DNA from: Bacillota bacterium
Lineage (GTDB): Bacteria; Bacillota; Dethiobacteria; DTU022; UBA8154
DNA: 64,000 nt
Assembly (NCBI GenBank): GCA_012728375.1
Contig: JAAYFF010000046.1
Span: 1 to 64,000, forward strand
Direction: 5' to 3'
Shown: piece after piece, positions 8,612-19,054 of the stretch
Position numbering within the stretch: the first letter of the stretch is position 1
Layout: each line of letters starts with the position of its first letter
The notes under the pieces: generated by a model
The model's input: the letters and a program-made list of their open reading frames with translations, nothing else
The model's database searches: none
What the model was told of the DNA's origin: nothing
Made by a program: the position numbers and the translations under genes

Positions 8612-10771
8612 GTGTCAAAGAAGAAAGGAAAGTTTTGTATCTGGGCCGTCTGTATGCTGCTTCTTTTTGTTGCTGTGGCGGGTTGCGGTGGGGAAAACGA
8701 AAAAGTTGAACAGGGTCAAGGGGAAGGGGCGGTCTTTTCGCCGGTACCCCTGGACTTGGATTTCGCTGCTTACACTGAGGTGCCGGTTGATTTTACCCCG
8801 GTTGTTAAGCCCTATGAGGTGGAACCCGGGCTCGCCAATGTCACCAACAAGGATATGTTCATATTATCCCCGGAAGCGGAGCGCATGTTGGTAGAAAACG
8901 GATTTGTTGTGGTTCCCGGCCAAAATAGGGAATTTTTTATGCTCTACGAAATTAACAGCTATGAGCCGGTCCCCAGCTTTATCACCACTGATTCCATGCT
9001 GCATAATTACCACCTCTTTTTTAGCCACCTGCTGCGGGTTACGGAAAAGGAAAAGCTGGCGCCGGAGTTAAAAGAGCTCACTGCGGCCATGCTTTCTGCC
9101 AGCGAAAGGCAATACGCCGCGCTTAAGGGCACTGCTTGGGAGAATGCTGCCAAAAGAAACGTGGGCTTTTTTGCTGTGGCGGGAAGGCTTTTGGACCCGA
9201 AAATGCCTGTTCCCGAACAGGTGAAGAGCGAAGTGAAAAAAGAGCTCGCTCTTATTGAAAAACATGCCGGCATCCAGGAGTCTCCCCTCATGAATATGGG
9301 GCAAGATTTAGCGGGGCCGGAGGCTTTTAAGGAGGATTATTCCCAGTACACTGCCCGGGGCCACTATGATACCGACGAACTGCTGCAGTCCTATTTTAAG
9401 GCCATGATGTGGTACGGGAGAATGACTTTCCGGCTTAAGAGCGAAGATGAAACCAAATCCGCAGTTTTAATTACCCTGGCTCTTGCCGAAGGCGATAACG
9501 GACAAAAATGGGATAGAATATACCAGCCCACCTGTTTTTTCGTGGGTAAGAGCGACGATCTGTCCTTTTTACAGTACCAGGAACTGCTGGAAGAAATCTA
9601 CCATGAAGGGGCGGAGCTAAAGGAGATTGCCTCCGGCGGAGAAAAATGGGGGGCCTTTATAAAGGCTGCGGCAGAGTTAGAACCCCCGTTTAGTAACTCC
9701 ATCCCTATCTTTGAGGAGGAGATACAGCCCGACCGCCAAAGAGAAATATTGGGCTTTCGCTTTATGGGGCAGCGCTTTACTCTGGACGCTTCCATCTTTC
9801 AGCGGCTGATTTACCGGGAGGTGAAAGAAAACAGCCGGGGCGAGAGAAGGATGTTGCCCAAAGGGCTGGATATCCCTGCTGCCATGGGCTCAGAAGAAGC
9901 TTATGCCATCCTGGAGGCAGAGGGGGAAACTGACTACGAGGGCTACCCGGAAAACATGAACAAGCTACGGCAATATATCGCCGGCCTGGATAAAGAATAC
10001 TGGACTCAGAACCTGTACTGGGGCTGGCTTTATACCCTGGAATCCTTGCTCGGCGAGAAGGGGGAAGGTTACCCCTCCTTTATGCGCAGCAAAGCCTGGA
10101 CCAGGAAAAACTTAAACACTTATTTGTCCAGCTGGACCGAGCTTAAGCACGATACCATTCTTTATGCCAAACAGGTTTATGCGGAAATGGGCGGCGGCGC
10201 AGAAGGGGTGGATGACCGCGGTTTCGTGGAGCCAAACCCGCATCTTTATGCCCGTCTGGCCGCGCTGGTGAAGATGACGCGGGAGGGCCTTGCGTCACGG
10301 GATCTTTTGGAGCAAAGGGACCGGGAGAGCCTGGAGCGGTTGGAGCAGCTGGCCCTCTCTTTAAAAACAATATCGGAGAAGGAACTCTCCGCTATCCCCC
10401 TTACAGACGAAGAATATGACCTGATCCGCTCCTACGGAGGGCAACTGGAGCATTTTTGGCTGGAGGCCCTGCGGGATACGGGGGTGGACCACCGCTCAGC
10501 GATCGGTGATAACCCGGCGGCTCTGGTGGCTGATGTGGCCACAAATCCCGGAGGTATTGTCCTGGAAGAGGCCACGGGGCACATTTTTGACATTTACGCT
10601 GTGGTACCTGTTGACGGAAGCCTTAGAATCGCCCGGGGCGGAGTGTATTCCCACTACGAGTTTCTCTGGCCGATGGAGGATCGCTTAACGGATAGAAAAT
10701 GGCACGAGATGCTGGACTTGGAAGAGGCACCGCCTCTGGCAAAGTGGACCGAAATTTTTATCGCCCCGTGA
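8612..10771 (+). CDS. DUF3160-type lipoprotein
   Basis: Lipobox VAGC; DUF3160-like FITTDSMLHNYHLFFSHLLR region. Confidence 0.85.
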   Translation: MSKKKGKFCIWAVCMLLLFVAVAGCGGENEKVEQGQGEGAVFSPVPLDLDFAAYTEVPVDFTPVVKPYEVEPGLANVTNKDMFILSPEAERMLVENGFVVVPGQNREFFMLYEINSYEPVPSFITTDSMLHNYHLFFSHLLRVTEKEKLAPELKELTAAMLSASERQYAALKGTAWENAAKRNVGFFAVAGRLLDPKMPVPEQVKSEVKKELALIEKHAGIQESPLMNMGQDLAGPEAFKEDYSQYTARGHYDTDELLQSYFKAMMWYGRMTFRLKSEDETKSAVLITLALAEGDNGQKWDRIYQPTCFFVGKSDDLSFLQYQELLEEIYHEGAELKEIASGGEKWGAFIKAAAELEPPFSNSIPIFEEEIQPDRQREILGFRFMGQRFTLDASIFQRLIYREVKENSRGERRMLPKGLDIPAAMGSEEAYAILEAEGETDYEGYPENMNKLRQYIAGLDKEYWTQNLYWGWLYTLESLLGEKGEGYPSFMRSKAWTRKNLNTYLSSWTELKHDTILYAKQVYAEMGGGAEGVDDRGFVEPNPHLYARLAALVKMTREGLASRDLLEQRDRESLERLEQLALSLKTISEKELSAIPLTDEEYDLIRSYGGQLEHFWLEALRDTGVDHRSAIGDNPAALVADVATNPGGIVLEEATGHIFDIYAVVPVDGSLRIARGGVYSHYEFLWPMEDRLTDRKWHEMLDLEEAPPLAKWTEIFIAP

Positions 10772-11520
10772 AACTCTCCCTGCTGGTAGTGACCTTCTTG
10801 CTGGCCGCGGGGGTGATGTGCTGCCCCGGTGCACTGGCCCCGCGGCAGCACAGCGGCAGCGGGGAAATTCATGACATTGCCGTCTTCCAGGAGGCCCGCC
10901 TGAGGCTCCCGGAAAAAAGCGAGGCATCTTTCCCTGTGGAGCCGGGGGAGCTTCCGGTGTGGGACAGCGAAAAAGAAATTTTTGTTGCAGGAGAGCAGTA
11001 TGCAACCCGGACCAGGCAGTCCCTGCAGAAATACCGGCTGATGCAGAGCCGGGAAGCGGATTTGGATGGGGACTGCCGGCCGGAAAAATATACTTTGCGC
11101 AACGGCAAGATAACGGTATGCGCAGACAACCGCATTATTTGGCAGTCGCCGGATGAGTGGTGGGTGGATTATTTTTTTGTGGGCGACGCCAACAACGACG
11201 GCAAGATAGAGCTTAACCTTCTGGTCTGGAAAGAGGGAAGCTTCGGAAGCCGGAAGCCCTTTTGGGTGGAAGAGGACGATCCTGCCGTTAAAAACCATCT
11301 CTTCATCTTTAAGCTGGAAGGGGATACTTTCAAGCCTGTGTGGCAGTCCTCAAACCTGGATCGTCCCAACTACCGGGCCGATCTCGTCGATCTTAACGGG
11401 GACGGTGAAAACGAGTTGGTAGTTGTGGAGGGCAGTTACTCCGACCCTTCAGAGGGGATAGTTACCCTGTGGAAATGGAACGGCTGGGGCTTTTCGCGTA
11501 TTGATTTGGAGGACTGGTAG
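10768..11520 (+). CDS. Secreted FG-GAP/VCBS-like repeat protein
   Basis: GTG at 10768 overlapping upstream TGA (GTGA), followed by signal peptide; DLDGDCRPEKY, DANNDGKIELN, DLNGDGENELVVV repeats. Confidence 0.72.
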   Translation: MKLSLLVVTFLLAAGVMCCPGALAPRQHSGSGEIHDIAVFQEARLRLPEKSEASFPVEPGELPVWDSEKEIFVAGEQYATRTRQSLQKYRLMQSREADLDGDCRPEKYTLRNGKITVCADNRIIWQSPDEWWVDYFFVGDANNDGKIELNLLVWKEGSFGSRKPFWVEEDDPAVKNHLFIFKLEGDTFKPVWQSSNLDRPNYRADLVDLNGDGENELVVVEGSYSDPSEGIVTLWKWNGWGFSRIDLEDW

Positions 11521-11552
11521 AGTCTACTAGAATGATAACGGAGGTTTGATAG

Positions 11553-11936
11553 ATGGCTTTAAAAAAAAGGAAAATATTGAAGGTAATAGGAATCGTAGCT
11601 GCTTTTATGGCTACTATTGTGATTGTGGGCATGATATTTGCAATGCGCGGGCTCTCTGAAATGCAGGAACTGGCTATCAATGATGTGGACCTAACGGAGG
11701 TCCCAGACGGGGTCTATACGGGTGAGTTTAACCGCTACAGGTGGTCCAACACAGTAAAAGTTACCATTGAAAATCACAAAATCGTGGACATACAGACGAC
11801 AAACGAGCAGGCTCTTCATGAGGAACTCGCCAGGCGTATCATTGAGCAACAGACATTGAAAGTTGATGCCGTCTCCGGTGCTACAGTGTCCAGCAATGCT
11901 TTTTTAAAGGCTGTGGAAAACGCCCTGTCGGATTAA
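11553..11936 (+). CDS. FMN-binding domain protein, membrane-anchored
   Basis: N-term TM and DAVSGATVSSNAFLKAVENAL flavinylation-type motif. Confidence 0.88.
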   Translation: MALKKRKILKVIGIVAAFMATIVIVGMIFAMRGLSEMQELAINDVDLTEVPDGVYTGEFNRYRWSNTVKVTIENHKIVDIQTTNEQALHEELARRIIEQQTLKVDAVSGATVSSNAFLKAVENALSD

Positions 11937-12020
11937 CCGGACCAAAAACTGCCGCGCGACGTTGAAAACCTTTAACTATTAATATTAGTCAGTATTATGG
12001 AAGAATAAAACAAAGGGGGA

Positions 12021-12911
12021 ATGATCCTCTGGGAAGAGGGCAGCCTGATGAGAATATGGACTAAAAAAACCAGACTAGCATTATTATTCGTCATACTCAT
12101 TTTAGGTTTTATCATATTCTGTATTTATCAAAGCAACAGCATCGTTATTACAAAATCGAGTTATTATAATCCTAAAATACCGGCTGATTTTGATCGCTTT
12201 TGCATAGCCCATATCTCGGATTTGCACAATAAAATGTTCGGAGAGGATCAGGCTGAACTATTAAATAAAATCACCAACCTTTCCCCTGATATAATAGTTG
12301 TGACAGGGGATCTGATCGATCGGCGAAAATATAATTTGGATAGTGCTATGGCATTTATTTCAGGAGCCGTAAAAATAGCTCCCGTATATTATGTTTCAGG
12401 GAATCATGAAGCATGGTCGGGAAAATTCCCTTTAATAAAGGAGAGTTTGCTTGCTGCCGGCGTTCATATTCTTGATGATGCGGCAGTTGGGCTCTCCAAA
12501 GGCAAAAGCTCTGCACAGATCATGGGCCTGGCTGATCCTGATTTCCTGACATCCAATTATTTTGAAGGTACAAATATTAGTAAAATTAAAGAACAATTAA
12601 ACCGGTGGTCAACAGATGAAAATTTTAAAATTTTACTCTCACACAGACCCGAGCTTTTTGACCTGTATTGTGAATACAATATGGATCTGGTTTTTACAGG
12701 GCATGCCCATGGCGGACAAGTCAGAATTCCCTTTATTGGCGCATTGGTTGCCCCTGACCAGGGGCTGTTTCCCAAATATACAAGCGGCAGTTATACTAAA
12801 GATTCAACGACAATGTTTGTAAGTAGAGGTTTGGGCAGTAGCGTTATTCCAATAAGAGTATTTAACAGGCCGGAAATTGTCGCCGTCACTTTAAGAAACA
12901 ACGATGTTTAA
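12021..12911 (+). CDS. Metallophosphoesterase (YaeI-like), membrane-anchored
   Basis: ISDLHN, VTGDLIDR, SGNHEAW, FTGHAHGGQ motifs. Confidence 0.93.
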   Translation: MILWEEGSLMRIWTKKTRLALLFVILILGFIIFCIYQSNSIVITKSSYYNPKIPADFDRFCIAHISDLHNKMFGEDQAELLNKITNLSPDIIVVTGDLIDRRKYNLDSAMAFISGAVKIAPVYYVSGNHEAWSGKFPLIKESLLAAGVHILDDAAVGLSKGKSSAQIMGLADPDFLTSNYFEGTNISKIKEQLNRWSTDENFKILLSHRPELFDLYCEYNMDLVFTGHAHGGQVRIPFIGALVAPDQGLFPKYTSGSYTKDSTTMFVSRGLGSSVIPIRVFNRPEIVAVTLRNNDV

Positions 12912-12957
12912 GATTGGCCTGTGGGGCAGAACCGATTTATTACCAGGAGGTGTCAAA

Positions 12958-14181
12958 GTGAAGAATAAATTAATTGTTGTTACCCTTGCAGCTGTACTGT
13001 TCATAATAACAATAAACGATACAGCCTTTGCAGGTGCTTTGAAGCCTTTGACCGGGAGTAGCAATAGGCTTGGGGTTGTAAAAGAAGTTGAAACCCCTAT
13101 TGGTTTATCAGCTGAGGATAGTAAAGAGGACCTATCTAGTCCCTATGCCTTTGTGATAAGAAGCAATCCCGATCAAAAAATGAGAGTACAGTTTGTGGGC
13201 AACCAAATGTATCACGACGACAAATGTTTGGGGTTTGGTCTTAATGGAAAACCGATGCTTTCCCTGAGATATTTTTCGGAATGGTTTGGATTCAGGGTAG
13301 ATTATGATGCCGGCAGCAGCACAGTTTCAGTGAGCAATGGTGAATATAGCTTCCGGATTAGACCCGGTGGCGATGCGGCTGATATATATTGGGCCGGGGA
13401 GAAGGTTAATGAATATGGGCTCACCGTAAGCGCTTTACTTAAGAATAACATACTTTACCTCTACTCCCTTGACATCAGCGGCCTTCTCGGCTTAATGACA
13501 TGCTGGGATGACAGCACAAGAACCTGGGATGTTCTGTACAGGGATTATACATACCAGGAACTTGGTTTTCCGACCCACGTTAATGATGATTTATTGACTA
13601 TTATGGGCTTGCTTTTTGACGATGGCCAGTACAATACACCCAGTCTGCAGATTAAGGATATTAACAGTGATATATCTTCCCACACGAGTTTCCTTGGAAT
13701 TAAAGAATCCGGTACAGATTCCATACAAGGGTATGAAATAAGCAGTAGTATCAGGCTGCTTGAAAAAACCAACCGGCTGCGGGTTAGCCTGAACTTGGGA
13801 GGAAGAATCATTTTCGCCAAGGATATTGATGTTATTTCTGATATTGAAGCCAAGGAATTAGTAGTGGCCGATCCGTCCTACGAATTTACCAGTCCGACCC
13901 AAGGATACATAAAGGTTGCTCAGCCCGAAGTGCTTATCAGCGGTTCAGTTGATATTGACGATTATGATCCCGGGGAAGTTGTCCTGTTCGTGAGAAAAGT
14001 TGATGATACCGAAATAATGCTTAAGAAAAGCATTCCCATAACCAACGGACAATTTATGTGTGAGCTGAAGTTGGAGAAAGGAGAAGGCTTATACAAGGTA
14101 ACAGTCAATTCCGTTATACCGGCACCGCGTGAGCCTGCGTATCCAGAGATCACCAACTTTTATGTGGAATACCGGAAATAG
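12958..14181 (+). CDS. Secreted protein with copper-amine-oxidase N-terminal-like (stalk) domain
   Basis: GTG at 12958 after AGGAGGTG SD; signal peptide; GKPMLSLRYFSEWFGFRVDYDAGSSTVSV. Confidence 0.65.
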   Translation: MKNKLIVVTLAAVLFIITINDTAFAGALKPLTGSSNRLGVVKEVETPIGLSAEDSKEDLSSPYAFVIRSNPDQKMRVQFVGNQMYHDDKCLGFGLNGKPMLSLRYFSEWFGFRVDYDAGSSTVSVSNGEYSFRIRPGGDAADIYWAGEKVNEYGLTVSALLKNNILYLYSLDISGLLGLMTCWDDSTRTWDVLYRDYTYQELGFPTHVNDDLLTIMGLLFDDGQYNTPSLQIKDINSDISSHTSFLGIKESGTDSIQGYEISSSIRLLEKTNRLRVSLNLGGRIIFAKDIDVISDIEAKELVVADPSYEFTSPTQGYIKVAQPEVLISGSVDIDDYDPGEVVLFVRKVDDTEIMLKKSIPITNGQFMCELKLEKGEGLYKVTVNSVIPAPREPAYPEITNFYVEYRK

Positions 14182-14257
14182 CTTGGAGAGGGTTGTCGAG
14201 GGGACGGAGTTATTGACAACCTCAAGCCTTGAAAAAAGAGATTTTAATGGATAAGTA

Positions 14258-14300
14258 AAGGGTTGTGCCTGGTAGATTTGTATTAGCACAACCCTTTTAT
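14258..14300. terminator. Hairpin AGGGTTGTGC...GCACAACCCT followed by T-run
   Basis: Inverted repeat between convergent genes. Confidence 0.75.
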
Positions 14301-14320
14301 TTTGGGAGGTTAAGGCAGGG

Positions 14321-14614
14321 TTAGCCTCTTACGCCGGTGGGAATGCCGGCTTGCGAACCGATTACCGCCTGCGCACTTTGAATATCCATTTCGATTTGCC
14401 GGTTCATGTCATTGGGTATGTAGTAGCCCTTATTTATCATGTACTTAGAAACTGCGTCGTGAAACTCAATGGCGCTGTTTAAATGTCTTTGAAGGACGTT
14501 CTTGACTTCATTTGAGGTCGTTTCGGTTAATGCGTAGGCGTAGTTTCTCACCGCCGACTTTGCACCAATCAATAAATCAGTGGCAATGATTTGGTCCTGG
14601 TTTATATTCATCAT
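14321..14614 (-). CDS. Spore coat protein, CotF family
   Basis: Coat F-like sequence ATDLLIGAKSAVRNYAYALTET...RQIEMDIQSAQ. Confidence 0.85.
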   Translation of the reverse strand: MMNINQDQIIATDLLIGAKSAVRNYAYALTETTSNEVKNVLQRHLNSAIEFHDAVSKYMINKGYYIPNDMNRQIEMDIQSAQAVIGSQAGIPTGVRG

Positions 14615-14636
14615 TCTGCCTCCTTGTCAATTTTTT

Positions 14637-14843
14637 CTATTGCATTGTGCCTTGCAATAAACCCTGTAATTCCTGAATCTGTATTCTTGCATTGCTGATA
14701 TCCTGATTAAGCAAGCCCTTTAGCTGTGCATCCTGCACTTGATTTTGCATCATTGAAGCTTTAGCGGCGCAGACAGTTTTAAAAGTCAGCAACTCGTGCA
14801 ATTCCAGCTTTTCGTGAACCGCCAGATCGTGTGTATATGCCAT
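14637..14843 (-). CDS. Small spore-coat-associated (CotF-like) protein
   Basis: MAYTHDLAVHEKLELHELLTFKTVCAAKASMM; adjacent to cotF-like gene. Confidence 0.65.
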   Translation of the reverse strand: MAYTHDLAVHEKLELHELLTFKTVCAAKASMMQNQVQDAQLKGLLNQDISNARIQIQELQGLLQGTMQ

Positions 14844-14897
14844 CACTTTCCCTCCTTTCATTTCGAATTACATTGAGCAACTCTTTCTATGCGCCCG

Positions 14898-16157
14898 TTA
14901 GACTCTGGATAGTTCCGGGGATTTTGTTCTCCCTATGGTGGTATTGTCTTCTTTACGGTTTCTCAATGCCTCAACCGGATGCGGCCGAACCTCGGCCCGG
15001 TAATCTTCACCCTTCATCCTCTGGTGCCGGTCAATTACCAGGTGGCTGGCAACAGTATTGACATCATGGTTTATCTTATCCTGATACATGAAGAATGGGT
15101 GATTATCCGGCAAATCATGGACGTTTCTGACCTTTTCTTTATCCAGGGTCAGTTCCACCTGCTCGCCGAGAATCTTACGCAAATAATCACGGGTATCGTG
15201 GAATTGCAGCAGCTTGGGGAATGGTCCGGGAACAACTTCCTGCCACTGCTTGTTTTCATATTTGGCCAGGAGTTCGGCTGCCTTGTGCAGGTGGGCAATT
15301 TCCTGATGGAAGTGTTTTTCCCAGATCGCCTTTACATGTGGGTCCTTTTCATCCTGGTAGAAGGAGTAGTAGAGATAGCATTCGTTATACTCGTGCAGTA
15401 AAAGGTTTTCCAGCCAGGTGGCGTTTGGGTCGAGCAACGAACCGTATTGGCTTACATGCTGTTCTTCAATCATGGCGATTTCCATGTAGAGCTGACGGCC
15501 AAGGTCATTGTAATATGTGTTGCCAATGTTCATATAAAAATTCATCGTCTGTTGTTCTGCCGCCAAAATGGTAAGGGTATTCACCTTGGTGCGAATATCG
15601 GCTGTCTTGAAATCAGTATAACCCCTCACCGCCTCTTGAGGGTGGCGGTGTTCGGCAATGGTTGGCCGTCCCGGAGTGATTTCCACATAATTTTTAACTA
15701 GCTGGTGTGCGGGAATGTTTTGATCAAGGTCCATTAAATTAGCGTAACGATAAAGGTGATCAAAGTCTTCCAAAAGGGCAAAGTCCAGTGTTTCTTTGAC
15801 ATAGGGGTCGGGTTCGTTCTGGGCCAGCCAGGCCGTTAGATCCACGGCCACATGTTCATAGCCGATTGTATTTTCCAACTGAGTTTCATCAATGGGTTTC
15901 AGCCAGTTAACATGTTTCTGCTGCTGCTGCTCAATGCGCCTGGTCATGGCCAGTTCGCGGCGTAGGTTATTGTCGGCGCAGTTGCGGTGAAACTGGTGAG
16001 AGAAAAAGACTGCTTCTGTCTCAATGCCATTCATGAGAATGATACGGACTTTTGTATAAGGGTCCACATCATGCTTAGAATATGGTTTGGGGTACATGGT
16101 TTCCCAGTCCATAAAGCTGTCGTTGAGCGGGATTGGTTTTTGTTCAAAAGGGTTCAT
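14898..16157 (-). CDS. Ferritin-like/DUF protein (hypothetical)
   Basis: Long ORF with several helical ExxH-type motifs; SD upstream. Confidence 0.65.
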   Translation of the reverse strand: MNPFEQKPIPLNDSFMDWETMYPKPYSKHDVDPYTKVRIILMNGIETEAVFFSHQFHRNCADNNLRRELAMTRRIEQQQQKHVNWLKPIDETQLENTIGYEHVAVDLTAWLAQNEPDPYVKETLDFALLEDFDHLYRYANLMDLDQNIPAHQLVKNYVEITPGRPTIAEHRHPQEAVRGYTDFKTADIRTKVNTLTILAAEQQTMNFYMNIGNTYYNDLGRQLYMEIAMIEEQHVSQYGSLLDPNATWLENLLLHEYNECYLYYSFYQDEKDPHVKAIWEKHFHQEIAHLHKAAELLAKYENKQWQEVVPGPFPKLLQFHDTRDYLRKILGEQVELTLDKEKVRNVHDLPDNHPFFMYQDKINHDVNTVASHLVIDRHQRMKGEDYRAEVRPHPVEALRNRKEDNTTIGRTKSPELSRV

Positions 16158-16353
16158 TAAGAGTACAAAACCTCCTTTTTGGCTTTTTTTTAGTATGTCG
16201 TTATTTTAGCAGGATATACAGTTGCTTAAGTGCTTCCCAGTGTAACGGTTTTTTTTTAAGCAAAGAAGGTTATTTGCATGCCGGCGCAGAAGGACACTTA
16301 GGAAACCTATGATAAACGGGACAGTTTGAAGTTAAGGGGGCAACGGCAGAAGA

Positions 16354-17139
16354 ATGCAGCTTTCGTTGGTTTCAGACAAAAAGATCCTTTCCATGTCCAG
16401 GAGAACGGATCCGGCCTGGTTTCCGGAAAAATTTTGCCGCGTGCTGCAAGAGAAGTACTCGCCTGAGAGGGTTCATACCATCGTCATCTGGACAAAGCAT
16501 CCTGTAGTTTTTTTGCAACAGCCCTACCGCGATCTTTTGTCCGAGTATGATCAGCTGTACTTTCACCTTACCATTACCGGTCTGGGAGGAACCGAGATCG
16601 AGCCCAATGTTCCGAACTATAAAGATGCGCTTTCTCTCATCCCTGACCTTAGCGCTTTTGTCGGTTCCCCTGATCGCATCCGCGTTCGTCCTGATCCTCT
16701 AATCAGGGTTCGGAAAAACGGCAAAGTTATCGAAAATCTGGAACGGGCTCTGGAGATCGTGCAATCGGCTTGCAGTTACGGCATCCGCAATTTCTCAACG
16801 AGTTTCTGCTTTCCCTACCTAAAAGTTGTCCAAAGGCTTGCCAGGCATGGATTTACCCTGCTGCCATATTCAACGGAAATGCAGCTGGAGATCTTAAGCA
16901 GGCTGAAAAAGTCGTCCGGACAGGGAGTTGTTCATGCTTGCTGCATACCTGGTGCGCCGGTGAGCAGGTGTATCGATGGAGAATTGCTCAGCAGGCTGCA
17001 CCCGCAGGGAGAACAGTGTGCCGCTGTTAAAGCCAAAAATCAGCGAGAATTGTGCGGATGCACCTCTTCAATTGATCTGGGCTGGTACGCGATGACCTGT
17101 AAAAGCGGTTGTCTCTACTGCTACGCGAATCCAGGCTGA
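16354..17139 (+). CDS. DUF1848 family protein
   Basis: SMSRRTDPAWFPE N-term; C-term CGCTSSIDLGWYAMTCKSGCLYCYAN cysteine cluster. Confidence 0.85.
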   Translation: MQLSLVSDKKILSMSRRTDPAWFPEKFCRVLQEKYSPERVHTIVIWTKHPVVFLQQPYRDLLSEYDQLYFHLTITGLGGTEIEPNVPNYKDALSLIPDLSAFVGSPDRIRVRPDPLIRVRKNGKVIENLERALEIVQSACSYGIRNFSTSFCFPYLKVVQRLARHGFTLLPYSTEMQLEILSRLKKSSGQGVVHACCIPGAPVSRCIDGELLSRLHPQGEQCAAVKAKNQRELCGCTSSIDLGWYAMTCKSGCLYCYANPG

Positions 17140-17180
17140 TAGGGCAATACTTAAACAAGTAACTAATATATCAAAAGAAG

Positions 17181-17855
17181 GTGTGTGGAAAAATGACTCA
17201 AAAAAGGTGTGGGAAAACGGCTCAAAAATTTGATTTTAAAAAAGAGTATAAGGAACTCTATCTGCCCAAAAATAAGCCTGCCCTTATTGATGTGCCGCCG
17301 ATGAACTTTATTATGATCGATGGTGCCGGGGATCCTGAGCATGAGGAGTACCGTAATAGTATAGAAATCCTTTATGCACTGGCATTTACCATTAAGATGA
17401 GCAAAACGAGCGGCAAACAGCCGCAGGGGTACTACGAGTATGTGGTGCCTCCCCTTGAAGGATTGTGGTGGGTTTCCGATGGAGCCTTTTCCTTTGAAGA
17501 ACGCGACAAATGGCTGTGGACATCCATGATCCGCCAGCCCGAGTTCGTTACTCCGGAAGTTTTTGCCTGGGCCTGCGAGGAATGCCGGCGCAAGAAGCCG
17601 GGGCTTGATGTGTCTAAAGCCCGCCTTGAAATTTTCACCGAGGGCTTGTGTGTCCAGATAATGCATACCGGCCCCTATGCCGAAGAGCCGCGCTCAATTG
17701 CCTTGATGGACGGGTTTATTGCTGAAAACGGCCTGGTTGACCAGACCGGCAGTACAAGAAAACATCACGAAATCTATTTGTCAGATCCGCGCAGAACAGC
17801 ACCTGAAAAACTCAAAACAGTGTTAAGGCATCCCGTTGCTTATGCCGGAGAGTAA
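17181..17855 (+). CDS. GyrI-like small-molecule-binding domain protein
   Basis: PPMNFIMIDGAGDP...YEYVVPPLEGLWW; start possibly ATG 17193. Confidence 0.85.
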   Translation: MCGKMTQKRCGKTAQKFDFKKEYKELYLPKNKPALIDVPPMNFIMIDGAGDPEHEEYRNSIEILYALAFTIKMSKTSGKQPQGYYEYVVPPLEGLWWVSDGAFSFEERDKWLWTSMIRQPEFVTPEVFAWACEECRRKKPGLDVSKARLEIFTEGLCVQIMHTGPYAEEPRSIALMDGFIAENGLVDQTGSTRKHHEIYLSDPRRTAPEKLKTVLRHPVAYAGE

Positions 17856-17882
17856 AACTTAAATTGACATATTTAAATGTGT

Positions 17883-19031
17883 TTATTGCCTTACCGTATG
17901 ATCGCTTACTACTCCTATTTTCCGTATGGAAGGGTCTTCGGCAAAGGAGACGGTGTTGTAGACCAGCAGTATTTGTTTAAAACCGTGCTGCTCAATATAG
18001 GGCCTGACCGCGGAGTTGAAATGGCGAAGGTCGATCATGTGGATTTCATCATAGTGATTGGCTAAAAAAGGCACTAAGGAATTGGCGTAAGAGTCTTTGA
18101 TGATGAGCAGTTTCCTGCCTGTTTCGTTTTGTGCGGCAATGCGCACAAGCGCATGGTTCCCGCCCAGGAAAACGGCATACTGGTCTTTTTTCAGCAGATA
18201 TTCCCTTTCATAAAGGCTGTCTGCGGTTCGTTTTTCATGGACGTATTCCACCCGGCAGGAAAGTTCCCTTTTCGGCATGAAGAGCTGGATAGCATCGGGC
18301 TGAATAAAACGGTGGCCGCTTTTGGAATAGAGCGTGCCGTAAAAATTGTCGCTGACCTGTTCAACGGTAAAGTCATCCAGATCCAGGGCTGCGTAACCCA
18401 GCGCCGTTCCTGCTTCCCTGTACGCATAATATGCCCCTGTCGAGGTCCAGTGGTGATCAGTTTTATAATAGATGTATTCCTCCCTGTGCGCAGCCAGGGC
18501 TTTGCAGGTGTCGATTAGCTGAATGTACGGGGCGAGTTGTTTATTGATCTTCTGTTGCAGTTCTATCTGTTGCCGCGATTCGGCAAACCGCGGGAGCCTG
18601 TCTTCCAAAATTTGCGCAGCAGACGGTGCCGGGAGGAAATAAACTTGCGCCGGAAGGGTTTCGGCAAACCGGTTGATAGCCGCGATATTTTCCTCTAATA
18701 CGTCCGTGTCCGCTTGCTCCGGCTTCTGCAGCAGGTAGCCTTCTTTGCCGAAATAAACGCCATTGTTATCTTTTTTTTGCAGCAGGAGCTCCGCAGCGCA
18801 TTTAATGCCTACCCATGAGTCCCGGAAGGGGAACTGGTCGGCCACGTACTTTTCAGCGGCAAGGCTGAATTTGCCGGATATGAGATGATCCCACGAAAAG
18901 AGAGGCATTTTTTGCAGCATACGGTTTTCCGATTCTGAAAAATCCTGATCGGGCATTATCACGAAAAGCAGGGAAAAGACGGTTAGAAAAGCGAGCATTG
19001 TTATGGTTAATATTCTGTTGAAAAGATGCAC
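17883..19031 (-). CDS. DHHW-family (AlgX/AlgJ-like SGNH) protein
   Basis: YYKTDHHWTSTGAYYAYREAG motif; N-term TM. Confidence 0.88.
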   Translation of the reverse strand: MHLFNRILTITMLAFLTVFSLLFVIMPDQDFSESENRMLQKMPLFSWDHLISGKFSLAAEKYVADQFPFRDSWVGIKCAAELLLQKKDNNGVYFGKEGYLLQKPEQADTDVLEENIAAINRFAETLPAQVYFLPAPSAAQILEDRLPRFAESRQQIELQQKINKQLAPYIQLIDTCKALAAHREEYIYYKTDHHWTSTGAYYAYREAGTALGYAALDLDDFTVEQVSDNFYGTLYSKSGHRFIQPDAIQLFMPKRELSCRVEYVHEKRTADSLYEREYLLKKDQYAVFLGGNHALVRIAAQNETGRKLLIIKDSYANSLVPFLANHYDEIHMIDLRHFNSAVRPYIEQHGFKQILLVYNTVSFAEDPSIRKIGVVSDHTVRQ

Positions 19032-19054
19032 GATATCCCTCCCGGCGCTTTGTT

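Noticed and set aside
9007-11369. Numerous antisense ORFs (for example 10654-11298, 9007-9291, 10143-10370)
   Set aside because: Antisense to strong GC-rich coding genes, no SD or recognisable homology; same reasoning for other antisense ORFs throughout the window.
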